From Kitasatospora azatica KCTC 9699 (GTDB taxonomy: Bacteria; Actinomycetota; Actinomycetes; Streptomycetales; Streptomycetaceae): 64,000 nt of DNA. The notes beneath the pieces were generated by a model, which worked only from the letters and a program-made list of their open reading frames with translations, had not been told where the DNA came from and did no database searches. How positions within the stretch are numbered: position 1 is the first letter of the stretch; the number at the start of each line of letters is the position of its first letter. Below are positions 1-8,306 of this stretch, in pieces. The translations under genes and the position numbers were made by a program. Location: the NCBI RefSeq assembly GCF_000744785.1, contig NZ_JQMO01000002.1, forward strand, positions 1,426,001-1,490,000, given 5' to 3'.

Positions 1-505
1 CGGGCGAGTGCGCCCAGAAGTCCCAGACGTTGTCGGCTTCCTGGATGCCGGTGTACGGGTCGCGCTTCTGCGAGTGGATGAAGTCGGGGAACTTCAGCGG
101 GTCCTTGATGAAGAAGACCGGGGTGTTGTTGCCGACCAGGTCGTAGTTGCCCTCGGCGGTGTAGAACTTCAGCGCGAAGCCGCGCGGGTCGCGCACCGCG
201 TCGCTCGAGCCCAGGTTGCCGGCCACGGTGGAGAAGCGCAGGAAGACCTCGGTGCGCTTGCCGATCTCGGAGAGGAAGTCGGCGCGGGTGTACCGGGAGA
301 CCTCGTCGGTCACCTCGAAGTAGCCGTAGGCGCCGGAGCCGCGGGCGTGCACCACGCGCTCCGGGATGCGCTCGCGGTTGAAGCGGGCCAGCTTCTCCAG
401 CAGCTGCTGGTCCTGGATGAGCAGCGGGCCGTACTCGCCGGCCGAGGCCGAGTTCTGGTTGTCGGCGATCGGGGCGCCGGACTCAGTGGTCAGGATCTTG
501 GACAT
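1..505 (-). CDS. katA: Catalase (clade with KatA), N-terminal part; runs off the left edge
   Basis: Monofunctional haem catalase splitting hydrogen peroxide to water and oxygen in the cytoplasm. The 168 visible residues carry family hallmarks: [15 protein letters not shown] near the start, the substrate-channel stretch [17 protein letters not shown] with the catalytic distal His, [27 protein letters not shown], and [18 protein letters not shown]. The ATG at 505 is preceded by GAAGGA. The C-terminal two thirds lie outside the window. It follows allantoicase on the same strand, with palindromic sites between them. The natural role here would be removal of peroxide made by urate oxidase, which is an inference from context. 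The family call is firm. Confidence 0.95.
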   Translation of the reverse strand, partial: MSKILTTESGAPIADNQNSASAGEYGPLLIQDQQLLEKLARFNRERIPERVVHARGSGAYGYFEVTDEVSRYTRADFLSEIGKRTEVFLRFSTVAGNLGSSDAVRDPRGFALKFYTAEGNYDLVGNNTPVFFIKDPLKFPDFIHSQKRDPYTGIQEADNVWDFWAHSP

Positions 506-536
506 GGGAGGGGTCCTTCAGGTACGAGTGTGCGGG

Positions 537-585
537 TTTGCAAAGATTGCAAAGCCGGAACCGCAGGCATGCAAACTTTGCAAAG
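537..585 (-). promoter_or_regulatory. Palindromic operator pair upstream of katA
   Basis: TTTGCAA-aga-TTGCAAA (537-553) is a perfect 7-3-7 palindrome. TGCAAA-c-TTTGCA (570-582) is a perfect 6-1-6 palindrome and runs into CTTTGCAAAG (576-585). Both lie 32-80 bp before the katA start. Streptomyces catalases are known to be controlled by Fur-family peroxide sensors (CatR), whose sites are AT-rich palindromes; assigning these sites to such a protein is inference. Confidence 0.5.
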
Positions 586-598
586 GGCAAAGGGAAGG

Positions 599-1864
599 TC
601 AGACGCCCAGCAGACGCCAGAGCGCGGCGGTACGACGCGAGGTCTCGGTGCCGTCGGGACCGTCGGCCGGCTGCAGGGCCGCCGTGGCCGCGGTGACCTC
701 GGCGGGGGTGGCCAGCGGACGGGCCGCCGCCAGGGTGATCGCCTCGGCACCGGTCAGCCCGGCCTCGCTGAGCGCCTGGCCGGCCTCGGCTGGCGGCAGC
801 GCGTTGAACCAGCGCAGCGCCAGCGCAGCGCGGCCGCTCTCGGTGAGCTTGCCGACCAGTCGCAGCCGGGCCAGCCCGCCGTCCGGGTAGACGTTGATCC
901 GCACGTGGGTCACCGGGCGGCCCACGTCGAGCCGGAGCCGGTGCCGGGTGTCCGGCTGCAGCCGGGTGCGCGGCAGGATCTCGAACCAGCCGTCAGCATC
1001 GGCGGCGGGGTCGGACCCGTTGGACGCGTCGTACCCCACCAGGTCGGCCCAGCCGGGAGCGTTGGCGACGAAGTGGCTCGTGTCCACCTCGACGGCAAGG
1101 ACCTCCCCGCCCCCGGCCAGGGCGATCTGTACCCAGTCGTTGGCCTTGTCGCGCCGACGCCGGGTCTCCCAGCCCTCGCCCATGACGGAGGCGCGACCGG
1201 GAGCGTTCAGGTTGTGCGGGGAGGAGAAGTACCGGTCCGAGGCCGCCTCGGCCACGCCGCCGAACTCCTGCGCGGCCAGGTCGAAGGTGAGGCCGTCCAG
1301 GTCGCGCGGGTCGGGCAGCACCTCGCCGTGCACCCGCAGCCGGGCCACACCGCCGTCCGGCCAGATGTTCAGCCGGATGTGCGTGTACCGGGTCCGGTCG
1401 GTGACCTCGAACTCGTGGGCGGTGTTGCCCTGCAGCGCGGTGCGCGGCACCAGGTCGGTCCACTGCGCGGCGTCCAGCTCCTCGACCGAGGGGTGGCCGG
1501 CTATCGAGGCCGCCTGGACGGAGGCGGTCTCGGGGTAGTTGCCGGTGAAGTGCGCGGTGTCCACGATCACCCCGTGCACCCGGCCGGCCACGCCGAGCCG
1601 GACGATCGCCCAGTCGTGGTCCTCGTCGGTCGGGTGCGGCTGGTCGGCGCTGACGCCGCGGCGGCGCTTGCTCTCCCAGCCGTCCATGATCTGGCCCTTG
1701 TGGCCGAAGGTGTGCGGCCGGAACTCGGCCGGCTTGGCGACCAGCAGGTTCTCCGCGTCCGCGAAGGTGTCCTCGTTGGTGGCCACCACTCCGGCGCCGA
1801 GCAGCCGGGAGGCGAGGTTGACCAGCTCGGTGAAAGGAGCGGCCGGGGTCTGACTGTCACTCAT
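599..1864 (-). CDS. alc: Allantoicase
   Basis: Hydrolyses allantoate to ureidoglycolate and urea. The 421-residue length is normal for the family. Two repeated allantoicase domains are visible: the first has GWESKRRRG, DWAIVRLG and VDTAHFTGNYP, the second GWETRRRRD, DWVQIALA and VDTSHFVANAPG. Each ends with a THIRLNIWPDGGVARLRVHG-like strand motif. The ATG at 1864 has GAGGAG nine bases upstream. It lies 48 bp downstream of allantoinase on the same strand, with no promoter evident between, so the two are probably one operon. No ureidoglycolate lyase (AllA-like) gene is recognisable in the window. Confidence 0.96.
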   Translation of the reverse strand: MSDSQTPAAPFTELVNLASRLLGAGVVATNEDTFADAENLLVAKPAEFRPHTFGHKGQIMDGWESKRRRGVSADQPHPTDEDHDWAIVRLGVAGRVHGVIVDTAHFTGNYPETASVQAASIAGHPSVEELDAAQWTDLVPRTALQGNTAHEFEVTDRTRYTHIRLNIWPDGGVARLRVHGEVLPDPRDLDGLTFDLAAQEFGGVAEAASDRYFSSPHNLNAPGRASVMGEGWETRRRRDKANDWVQIALAGGGEVLAVEVDTSHFVANAPGWADLVGYDASNGSDPAADADGWFEILPRTRLQPDTRHRLRLDVGRPVTHVRINVYPDGGLARLRLVGKLTESGRAALALRWFNALPPAEAGQALSEAGLTGAEAITLAAARPLATPAEVTAATAALQPADGPDGTETSRRTAALWRLLGV

Positions 1865-1912
1865 GTCTCGTCGCTCCTCAGCGCGTTCGTGAAATCAGCG
1901 GGTGCCGAAGAA

Positions 1913-3265
1913 TCAGCTGTGCCGAAGAATCTGCTGCCCGAAGGGCTCGGCGTTGACGTCCACCACCCGGCCGCGCAGCCAGGTGGCCTTGACGGCGCCG
2001 GTCAGGGTCTTGCCCGCGTAGGGGGTGACCGGGTTGCGGTGGTGCAGGCCGGCCGGGTCGACGGCGAACTCGCCGTCGGGGTCGAAGGCCACCAGGTCGG
2101 CGTCGTGGCCGACCGCGATGGCGCCCTTGGTGCCGTCCAGGCCGACCAGCGAGGCCGGCCCGCTCGCCATCCAGCGGACCACGTCGGCCAGCGAGTGGCC
2201 GCGCTTGCGGGCCTCGGTCCAGATCGCCGGCAGACCCAGCTGCAGCGAGGCGATGCCGCCCCAGGCCGCCGCGAAGTCGCCGCTGCCACCGTACTTCTGC
2301 AGCAGCTTCAGGTCGGGGGTGGACGGCGAGTGGTCGGAGACGACACCGATGAACTCGCCGTTGGCCAGCGCCGCCCAGAGCTTGTCGCGGTTGGACTCGT
2401 CGCGGATCGGCGGGCAGCACTTGAAGGCGGTGTCGCCGTCCGGCACCTCCTCGGCGGCCAGCGTCAGGTAGTGCGGGCACGTTTCCGCAGTGACCCGGAC
2501 GCCGTCGGCGCGGGCCTGGGCCAGCAGCGGCAGCACGGCGGCCGAGGAGACGTGCAGGATGTGCACCCGGGCGCCGGTGCGCCGGGCGGTGTCCAGCAGC
2601 CGGGCCACGGCGGCGGCCTCGGCGTCGTCGGGCCGGGAGTTCAGGAAGTCGCGGTAGTGCACGCCGGGCACCTGCGGGGCGGCGCCGAGCACCGCCGGGT
2701 CCTCGGCGTGGATGATCGCCAGCGCGCCGATCCGGGCCTGCTCGGTGAGCGCGGCCTCCAGGTCGGCCTGCTCGACGTGCGGGAACTCGTCCACGCCGGA
2801 GGGCGCCAGGAAGCTCTTGAAGCCGAAGACACCGGCCTGGTGCAGCGGCTCCAGGTCGCCGGTGTTGCCGGGGATCGCGCCGCCCCAGAACCCGAGGTCG
2901 ACCCAGGCCTGTCCCTCGGCGATCTTCCGCTTGGCCGCCAGCCCGGCCACCGTGGTGGTGGGCGGGATGGAGTTGAGCGGCATGTCGATGATGGTGGTGA
3001 CGCCGCCGGCGGCGGCGGCCCGGGTGGCGGTCGCGAAGCCCTCCCACTCGGTCCGGCCGGGCTCGTTGACGTGCACGTGGGTGTCGACCAGGCCGGGCAG
3101 CAACGCGACCTCGCCGAGGTCGGTCAGCTGGGAGTCGCCGACCAGCAGCGAGCCGTGGGCGGCGATCTGCTCGATCTTCCCGTCCCGGACCAGCACGTCG
3201 GCGGGGCGCTCACCGTCGGGGAGAACCACGCGACGGGAACGGATCACCGCGGTCGACTGCTGCAT
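1913..3265 (-). CDS. allB: Allantoinase (cyclic amidohydrolase)
   Basis: Opens the hydantoin ring of allantoin to give allantoate. The 450 residues show the amidohydrolase signature [18 protein letters not shown] near residue 60, the metal-bridging Lys region [22 protein letters not shown], and [11 protein letters not shown]. It ends with the usual amidohydrolase beta-sandwich return, [12 protein letters not shown]. The start MQQSTAV at 3265 has GGAGGT seven bases upstream; the frame stays open further but without a ribosome site. Transcription is predicted from a promoter at 3319-3348 that overlaps an AllR-type palindrome. It leads the allB-alc pair. Confidence 0.97.
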   Translation of the reverse strand: MQQSTAVIRSRRVVLPDGERPADVLVRDGKIEQIAAHGSLLVGDSQLTDLGEVALLPGLVDTHVHVNEPGRTEWEGFATATRAAAAGGVTTIIDMPLNSIPPTTTVAGLAAKRKIAEGQAWVDLGFWGGAIPGNTGDLEPLHQAGVFGFKSFLAPSGVDEFPHVEQADLEAALTEQARIGALAIIHAEDPAVLGAAPQVPGVHYRDFLNSRPDDAEAAAVARLLDTARRTGARVHILHVSSAAVLPLLAQARADGVRVTAETCPHYLTLAAEEVPDGDTAFKCCPPIRDESNRDKLWAALANGEFIGVVSDHSPSTPDLKLLQKYGGSGDFAAAWGGIASLQLGLPAIWTEARKRGHSLADVVRWMASGPASLVGLDGTKGAIAVGHDADLVAFDPDGEFAVDPAGLHHRNPVTPYAGKTLTGAVKATWLRGRVVDVNAEPFGQQILRHS

Positions 3266-3318
3266 CAAGGACCTCCGGACGGTTGCGGGTTGAGCTGCTT
3301 GCGGTGGGGGTGGCTCGG

Positions 3319-3349
3319 AGCCTAGGCCCGCCTTCAACAAAACGTCAAT
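3319..3349 (-). promoter_or_regulatory. allB promoter with overlapping AllR-type operator
   Basis: On the minus strand TTGACG (3343-3348) and TAGGCT (3319-3324) are 18 bp apart, a good actinobacterial -35/-10 pair. The half-conserved palindrome TTCAACA-aaa-CGTCAAT (3333-3349) overlaps the -35 box. It is the weakest member of a motif repeated at five promoters of this purine block. Confidence 0.6.
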
Positions 3350-3378
3350 GTAGGAAGATACGATTAACCAAGCGGCAA

Positions 3379-4524
3379 TCAGGAGGCAACGAGCAGGTCC
3401 CGGGCGAGCGTCTCGCCCGCCACCTCGGCCAGCTCCGCAGCCTTGGTGAGGCTGTCGCCGGGCTGCTCGGCGAGGTCGGTGAGCGCGTACGCGGCGGCGA
3501 AACCGGCCCCGCGCCACTCGTCCTCGGACAACTCCAACCGACCTGCCACAGCGGCCACCGGAACCCCCGCCCCGGTGGCCGCCGCAGCAACTCCGGCGGG
3601 GGCCTTGCCGTGCAACGTCTGCGCGTCAAGGCATCCCTCACCGGTGACGACAAGGCGTGCCCCACGCACGGCCTCGTCGAAACCCAGCAGTTCGAGCAGC
3701 AGCTCGATGCCGGGTCGCATAGTGGCCCCCAACAGGGCCAGGGCGCCGAATCCCACCCCACCCGCGGCCCCGGCGCCGGGGGCATCGCGGAAGTCCACGC
3801 CGGTGCTCTCGCGCACCACGTCGGCCCAGCGGGTCAGGCCGGCCTCCAGGACCAGCAGGTCCTCGGCATCGGCACCCTTCTGCGGGCCGTACACCGCAGT
3901 GGCCCCCCGCGGACCGAGCAGCGGGTTGTCCACATCGCAGGCGACCACGATCTCGACCCCGCCGAGCCCGTCCGCGAGCGAGCCCGGGTCGAAGCGGTGC
4001 AGCCGGCGCAGGGCCGCACCGCCGGGCGGGAGCTCGATGCCCTCGCCGTCGTAGAGGCCGGCGCCGAGCGCCTGGACCATGCCCGCGCCGCCGTCGGTGC
4101 AGGCGCTGCCGCCCAGGCCCAGCACGACGCGCTTGGCGCCCAGGCTGACGGCCCGTCCGATCAGCTGCCCGACCCCGTAGGAGCCGGCCCCGAGCGGGGC
4201 GGTGCGTCCGCCGGGTAGCCGGGCCAGGCCGGAGGCCTGGGCGAGCTCGACCACGGCGGTGTCGCCCTTGACGGCGATCGCGGCGTCCACCGGCAGCCCG
4301 GTCGGTCCGGCCACCTTGGCCGGGATCCGGGTGAAGCCGGCCGCCAGCGCGGCGGCCAGGGTGCCCTCGCCGCCGTCGGCCACCGGCAGCTCGCGGACCT
4401 CGACGCCGGGGACGACCCGACGGATTCCCGCGGCCAGCCGGGCGGCCACCTCGGCACCCTCCAGGGTGCCCTTGAACTTGTCGGGAGCTACGACCACATG
4501 GCCCTGAGTGGGGGTGGCGGGCAT
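3379..4524 (-). CDS. glxK: Glycerate kinase
   Basis: Phosphorylates D-glycerate, the last step of the glyoxylate carboligase route into glycolysis. The 381 residues match the GlxK/GarK family: [17 protein letters not shown] at the N-terminus, [12 protein letters not shown], the nucleotide-site glycines in [36 protein letters not shown], and [17 protein letters not shown]. The chosen ATG at 4524 has a weak GTGAGG; a GTG 24 bases further in is possible but would clip the first strand. It lies downstream of glxR, separated by a 358-bp repeat-rich stretch, and just upstream of the allB promoter. Confidence 0.95.
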   Translation of the reverse strand: MPATPTQGHVVVAPDKFKGTLEGAEVAARLAAGIRRVVPGVEVRELPVADGGEGTLAAALAAGFTRIPAKVAGPTGLPVDAAIAVKGDTAVVELAQASGLARLPGGRTAPLGAGSYGVGQLIGRAVSLGAKRVVLGLGGSACTDGGAGMVQALGAGLYDGEGIELPPGGAALRRLHRFDPGSLADGLGGVEIVVACDVDNPLLGPRGATAVYGPQKGADAEDLLVLEAGLTRWADVVRESTGVDFRDAPGAGAAGGVGFGALALLGATMRPGIELLLELLGFDEAVRGARLVVTGEGCLDAQTLHGKAPAGVAAAATGAGVPVAAVAGRLELSEDEWRGAGFAAAYALTDLAEQPGDSLTKAAELAEVAGETLARDLLVAS

Positions 4525-4561
4525 AGTGCGGGCCTCACTTCCGAGTCGAACTGATGGTGCT

Positions 4562-4649
4562 TCACTCAATGGTGCGACGCGTCGCAACTCAATGGCGTCG
4601 CAGCTCAAGGGCGTCGCCGCTCGAGGGCGTCGCCACCCGAGGGGTGCGG
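4562..4649. repeat. 16-bp tandem repeat, about 4-5 degenerate copies
   Basis: Successive units begin at 4586, 4602, 4618 and 4634. The type unit is AACTCAATGGCGTCGC and the later copies drift, for example AGCTCAAGGGCGTCGC. A further copy at 4562-4577 is separated by 8 extra bases. The period is not a multiple of three and no reading frame uses it. Confidence 0.75.
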
Positions 4650-4718
4650 TCCCCTCCCCGCCGTTCCTCCCGTCCCGCTTCCGACGTACGGGAGGCTCCC
4701 CTCGGCGGGGAGGGGACC
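4648..4718. repeat. Large inverted repeat / hairpin
   Basis: GGTCCCCTCCCCGCCG (4648-4663) pairs perfectly with CGGCGGGGAGGGGACC (4703-4718). A second nested stem inside joins CCTCCCGT with ACGGGAGG. This is a strong terminator-like or processing hairpin between glxR and glxK. A 14-base piece of it recurs upstream of hyi at 6705-6718. Confidence 0.7.
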
Positions 4719-4882
4719 GGGCGGCGCCTGCGTGCGACCGAAGCACGCGCGCCGCCGGTTGGCACGACCAGCAGCGGGAGGATGAGCACCAACCCCGCTG
4801 CCGGCCGAAAGTGTCCTCCTGGTGACGCGGGCACGACCGGACAGGTACACGCCACCAGGAGGAGTCTGGATAACCCCGAGGG

Positions 4883-5776
4883 TTACTTGACCTCGCGGCC
4901 GGCGAGGCGCTCGACGCCGCGCAGCAGGGCCGAGTGGTCCAGCGAGCCGTCACCGTTGGCGCGGGCCGAGGCGACCAGCTGGGCGACCAGCGAGCCGACC
5001 GGCAGCGGGGCCTCGACGGCGCGCGCGGCGGCGGTCACGATGCCCATGTCCTTGTGGTGCAGGTCGATCCGGAAGCCCGGGGCGAACTCGCGGTTGACCA
5101 TGTTGGCCTTCTTGCGGTTCAGCACGGTGGAACCGGCCAGGCCGCCCGCGAGGACGTCCAGCGCGGCCGGCAGGTCGACGCCCGCGTTCTCCAGGAAGAC
5201 CACGGCCTCGGCCACGACCTGGATGTTCACGGCCACGATCAGCTGGTTGGCGGCCTTCACGGTCTGGCCGGCGCCGGCCGGGCCGACGTGGATGACCGTG
5301 GTGCCCAGCGCGTCGAAGAGCGGCTTGGCCTCGGCGAAGTCGGCGGCCTCGCCACCGACCATGATCGACAGCACCGCCTCGATGGCGCCGGCCTCGCCAC
5401 CGGAGACCGGGGCGTCCAGGGTGCGGACGCCCTTCTCCTTGGCGGCCGCCTCGACCTTGATCGAGGTCTGCGGGGTGATCGAGGACATGTCGATCACCAG
5501 GGTGCCGGCCTTGACGTTCTCCAGCACACCGCCCTCACCGAGGATGACGGCCTCGACGTGCGGGTCGGCCGGGACCATGGTGATGACGACCTCGGCGTCC
5601 TTCACCGCGTCCGCGATGCTAATCGCACCGTGGCCGCCGGCCGCCACCAGGGCGTCGATCGCGGACTGCTCGAGGTTGAAACCGGTGACGTGGTGGCCGG
5701 CCTTGACCAGGTTGGCGGCCATCGGGCTGCCCATGATGCCGAGGCCGATGAAGGCGATCTTGCGGGAGGCGCTCAT
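4883..5776 (-). CDS. glxR: 2-Hydroxy-3-oxopropionate (tartronate semialdehyde) reductase
   Basis: Reduces tartronate semialdehyde from glyoxylate carboligase to glycerate with NAD(P)H. The 297 residues are typical of beta-hydroxyacid dehydrogenases: the Rossmann start IAFIGLGIMGSPMAANLVKAGH, MVPADPHVEAV, the substrate-site signature LDAPVSGGEAGAIEA, and the catalytic Lys in GAGQTVKAANQLIV. The ATG at 5776 follows AAGGA. It lies 37 bp downstream of hyi, its pathway partner, on the same strand, so the two should be co-transcribed from the operator-rich region at 6725-6830. Confidence 0.95.
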   Translation of the reverse strand: MSASRKIAFIGLGIMGSPMAANLVKAGHHVTGFNLEQSAIDALVAAGGHGAISIADAVKDAEVVITMVPADPHVEAVILGEGGVLENVKAGTLVIDMSSITPQTSIKVEAAAKEKGVRTLDAPVSGGEAGAIEAVLSIMVGGEAADFAEAKPLFDALGTTVIHVGPAGAGQTVKAANQLIVAVNIQVVAEAVVFLENAGVDLPAALDVLAGGLAGSTVLNRKKANMVNREFAPGFRIDLHHKDMGIVTAAARAVEAPLPVGSLVAQLVASARANGDGSLDHSALLRGVERLAGREVK

Positions 5777-5813
5777 CGCGTCGCGTTCCTTACGTGAAGA
5801 AGTGGGGAGGGGA

Positions 5814-6674
5814 TTACTGGTTGGCGCGCAGCGTGCGCGGCAGCCACTCGAAGCTGTCGGCGCTGACGCCGGTGGAGGGCTTGTACTCCAGGCCGACCGG
5901 GCCGGTGTAGCCGGCGGCGGTGACGCGCTCCAGCAGGGCGGCCAGGTCGAGTTCGCCGGTGCCGGGCTCGTTGCGGCCCGGGTTGTCGGCGATCTGCACG
6001 TGGCCGATCCGGTCGGCGTAGGTGTCGATGACGGCGTTCAGGTCCTCGCCGTTGACCGCCAGGTGGTAGAAGTCGCAGAGGAACTTGGCGTTGCCGAGAC
6101 CGGTGGCGGCGTTGACCTTGTCCACCACCTCGACGGCGGCGGCCGCGGTGTGCAGCGGGTAGTCGGGGGCGTCGTTGCGGTTGAGCGCCTCGATCAGCAG
6201 GACCGCGCCGATCGAGTGGGCGGCCCGGGCGGCCAGCACGAGGTTCTCCAGGGCCAGCGCGTCCTGCTCGGCCGGGTCCACGCCCTCGACCCGGTTGCCG
6301 TAGATGGCGTTCAGCGCGCCGGCGCCGAGCGAAGCGGCAAGCTCTGCGGCCACCGCGATGTTCTCGCGGAAGCGCTCGCGCTCGGCCGGGACGGAGGCGG
6401 TGCCCTTGGCGCCCACCGACAGGTCGTCGAGGAAGTTGAGGCCGGTCAGCCGGACACCGGCGTCGGTGAAGGCCTTGCGCAGCGCGTCCAGCTCGGCCTC
6501 GGCCGGGGTGGTCTGGGTGCCGAACGGCCACCAGAGCTCGGCGGCGGTGAAGCCCGCGGCGGCCGCGGCGGCCGGGCGCTCCAGCAGCGGCAGCTCGCTG
6601 AACAGGATCGACAGGTTGATCGTGGCGCGTCCCTGCAAAGACGCGTACTCGGAAGCGGCTGTCACGTCCCTCAC
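5814..6674 (-). CDS. hyi: Hydroxypyruvate isomerase (TIM-barrel)
   Basis: Interconverts hydroxypyruvate and tartronate semialdehyde next to glyoxylate carboligase. The 286-residue protein is a xylose isomerase-like barrel with INLSILFSELPLLERPAAA at the N-terminus, FTAAELWWPFG, LIEALNRNDAPDYPL, KFLCDFYHLAVNGED, HVQIADNPGRNEPGTGE and VGLEYKP. These match the Hyi family and its metal-site Glu, Asp and His positions. The start is ambiguous: GTG at 6674 is used here, but GTG at 6665 has a better-placed AAAGG eight bases upstream. It forms an operon with glxR. Confidence 0.94.
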   Translation of the reverse strand: MRDVTAASEYASLQGRATINLSILFSELPLLERPAAAAAAGFTAAELWWPFGTQTTPAEAELDALRKAFTDAGVRLTGLNFLDDLSVGAKGTASVPAERERFRENIAVAAELAASLGAGALNAIYGNRVEGVDPAEQDALALENLVLAARAAHSIGAVLLIEALNRNDAPDYPLHTAAAAVEVVDKVNAATGLGNAKFLCDFYHLAVNGEDLNAVIDTYADRIGHVQIADNPGRNEPGTGELDLAALLERVTAAGYTGPVGLEYKPSTGVSADSFEWLPRTLRANQ

Positions 6675-6724
6675 CTTTCACTTCTTCTCCCCCAGCCTTC
6701 GGCCGGGAGGCTCCCCTCATCGCA

Positions 6725-6827
6725 ATTCCATGATGCGGAAGAGGGATTCTGCTTGGTGGAAGCTTGCCATGCCGACCCGAGGGACTGTCAAGCGTCCTGC
6801 AACAGTTTGTTGAACAACATTCTGTTG
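6725..6827 (-). promoter_or_regulatory. Operator cluster between hyi and the divergent 6883 gene
   Basis: Two perfect 5-3-5 palindromes lie almost back to back: CAACA-gtt-TGTTG (6800-6812) and CAACA-ttc-TGTTG (6815-6827). A different motif, ATTCCATGATGCGGAA (6725-6740), is followed by GATTCTG..TTGGTGGA. These match the gcl and aceB/allR upstream regions and are proposed binding sites of the IclR-type regulator encoded at 17458. The region could control both divergent units. Confidence 0.6.
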
Positions 6828-6882
6828 AAAGGTGCAGCCGTTGGACCTCCCCCGCCGACCAGTGCCTCGCTACAGTGAGCGC

Positions 6883-7164
6883 GTGCGATTGATGGTGGAG
6901 TTCACGACAGAACCGTTCGAGCTGGTCAGCTTCCCGGACCATGCGGTGGCCGCCCGCCGGGTGGTGGACGAAGCGGGCCTGGCCGTCTCGGTCGGCCCGT
7001 TCGGCACCAGCGCCGAGGGCGAGGCCGAGCAGGTCCTCGCGGCAGTCACCCGACTGCTGCACGACACCCTGGACGCCGGCGCCAGCCGGATCTCGGTCCA
7101 GGTCAGCGTGGTCCCGGAGAGCTCTGCGGACCCTGAGACCCCCGAAGGAGTGGGTTCGCAGTGA
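6883..7164 (+). CDS. MTH1187/YqgV-like (DUF77) small protein
   Basis: A 93-residue protein of the thiamine-binding MTH1187/YkoF-like superfamily. The core reads VEFTTEPFEL, VGPFGTSAEGEAEQVLAAVTRLLHDTLDAGASRISVQVSV, with the short ferredoxin-like beta-alpha-beta pattern expected. Members of the fold bind thiamine-related ligands, but the role here is unknown. TACAGT sits seven bases before the GTG at 6883, so the mRNA may be leaderless; an ATG at 6892 is the alternative. Its stop overlaps the next gene by 4 bp (GTGA), implying coupled translation. It is divergent from hyi across the operator cluster. Confidence 0.7.
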   Translation: MRLMVEFTTEPFELVSFPDHAVAARRVVDEAGLAVSVGPFGTSAEGEAEQVLAAVTRLLHDTLDAGASRISVQVSVVPESSADPETPEGVGSQ

Positions 7165-7544
7165 CCGATGCCCTGGAGCACCCGCTCACCCTGGCGATAA
7201 AGCCGCTGCTCGACGCCGTCGGCGCGACCCCGCTCGCGGTCGGCGAGGCGAAGCCGGACGACGTGGTCCTGGAGTGGGAGGGCGAGCCGGCTGTCGCCAT
7301 CCGGCTGCCCCACCTGAGCAGTGCGCTCGACCGCCTGCTGGCCGAGATGACCCGCCAGTTCGACGGCCGGCCGCTCAGCGAGCTGGACCGACTGGAGAAG
7401 CAGCGCGTCGTCGCCCTTCTGGAGGAGCGCGGCGCCTTCACCGTCCGACACGGAGTGGAGACCGTCGCGTCCGCCCTGGGCGTCAGCCGGTTCACGGTGT
7501 ACAACTACCTCAACCGGCAGATCGAGGAGCCGAAGACCGGCTGA
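7161..7544 (+). CDS. Helix-turn-helix protein of the purine block
   Basis: A 127-residue protein, conserved next to Streptomyces uricase clusters as far as I recall. The C-terminal end has a clear helix-turn-helix, VETVASALGVSRFTVYNYLNR (residues about 98-118). It is preceded by a helical stretch, LDRLEKQRVVALLEERGAF, typical of DUF/Fis-like activators. The N-terminal 60 residues show no recognised domain. Translation is coupled to the MTH1187-like gene by a GTGA overlap. It may be a pathway-specific regulator acting with the IclR protein, but no target is proven by sequence. Confidence 0.7.
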   Translation: MTDALEHPLTLAIKPLLDAVGATPLAVGEAKPDDVVLEWEGEPAVAIRLPHLSSALDRLLAEMTRQFDGRPLSELDRLEKQRVVALLEERGAFTVRHGVETVASALGVSRFTVYNYLNRQIEEPKTG

Positions 7545-7643
7545 CCAGGCCAGTCTTGCCGAGCGTGGATCCGGACACACTTGGCGGATCGCACACGAAA
7601 CCGGCCGGACATCTCCGGCGGTTCGAAACGTAACCACCAAGGC

Positions 7644-7684
7644 TTCAACAAAGTGTTGACGGCCGGGGGTGGTGGATCTAGCTT
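7644..7684 (+). promoter_or_regulatory. uraD promoter with overlapping AllR-type operator
   Basis: TTGACG (7656-7661) and TAGCTT (7679-7684), 17 bp apart, form a good promoter. The palindrome TTCAACA-aag-TGTTGAC (7644-7660, perfect 5-3-5 core CAACA/TGTTG) covers the -35 box. The position suits repression. Confidence 0.65.
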
Positions 7685-7718
7685 GTGCGGGTGGCACCAC
7701 TCTTCAGGAGGTCCACCC

Positions 7719-8249
7719 GTGACCAACCACCCCCACGCGTCAGTTGACGCAGCCGGCGCCCTCGCGGCGCTGGCGGCGGCACCCGCCGCCGAACTGGCGA
7801 AGACCCTCCTCGAGGTCTGCTCCAGCCCCAGCTGGGCCGCCGCCGTGGCGGCCGCCCGCCCCTGGTCGGACCGCGAGTCCCTGCTGGCCGCCAACGCGGC
7901 CGCGATGGCCGGGCTCAGCACCGCCGACCTGGGCGATGCGATGGCCGGCCACGCCCGGATCGGCAAGCCCAAGGCGGGCGACGCCACCTCCGAGCGCGAG
8001 CAGGCCGGCATCCAAGGAGTGGACCAAGCGCTCCTGGACGACCTGCAGCAGGCCAACGCCGCCTACGAGGCGAAGTTCGGCCACGTCTTCCTGATCTGCG
8101 CCACCGGCCGCACCGCGGAGACCATGCTCGCCGCGCTGCGCGAACGCTTCCCCAACGACGCGGCCACCGAGGCCGAGATCGTCCGAGGCGAACTGCGCAA
8201 GATCAACGACATTCGTCTCAACCGTCTGCTGGACGAGCCGGCCCACTGA
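7719..8249 (+). CDS. uraD: 2-Oxo-4-hydroxy-4-carboxy-5-ureidoimidazoline (OHCU) decarboxylase
   Basis: Converts OHCU to S-allantoin, the third step of urate breakdown. The 176 residues carry the family marks LLEVCSSPSWAAAVAAARPW, the active-site His in AGHARIGKP, SEREQAG, and KFGHVFLICATGRT. The C-terminus ends ELRKINDIRLNRLL. The GTG at 7719 has AGGAGG eight bases upstream. It is the first gene of a likely uraD-uraH-uricase-deaminase operon behind the operator/promoter at 7644-7684. An all-helical cytoplasmic enzyme; firm call. Confidence 0.95.
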   Translation: MTNHPHASVDAAGALAALAAAPAAELAKTLLEVCSSPSWAAAVAAARPWSDRESLLAANAAAMAGLSTADLGDAMAGHARIGKPKAGDATSEREQAGIQGVDQALLDDLQQANAAYEAKFGHVFLICATGRTAETMLAALRERFPNDAATEAEIVRGELRKINDIRLNRLLDEPAH

Positions 8250-8306
8250 CCGGATCGTTGACCTGACGGACAGTCACCCCCTGCCACCAGTAAGGTCATT
8301 CACGCC

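Larger units (their letters stand above)
4525..4882. other. Gene-free spacer between glxK and glxR
   Basis: This 358-bp stretch separates two same-strand genes of one pathway. It contains a 16-bp tandem repeat and a 16-bp inverted repeat (listed separately), and no convincing gene. The inverted repeat may end part of the glxR transcript before glxK, or form an RNA processing structure. Confidence 0.6.

Noticed and set aside
8..3325. A continuous plus-strand reading frame of about 1100 codons opposite allantoicase and allantoinase
   Set aside because: It is an antisense effect of GC-biased codons. The translation is low-complexity Val/Gly/Arg/Gln, matches no fold, and two well-conserved enzymes occupy the other strand.
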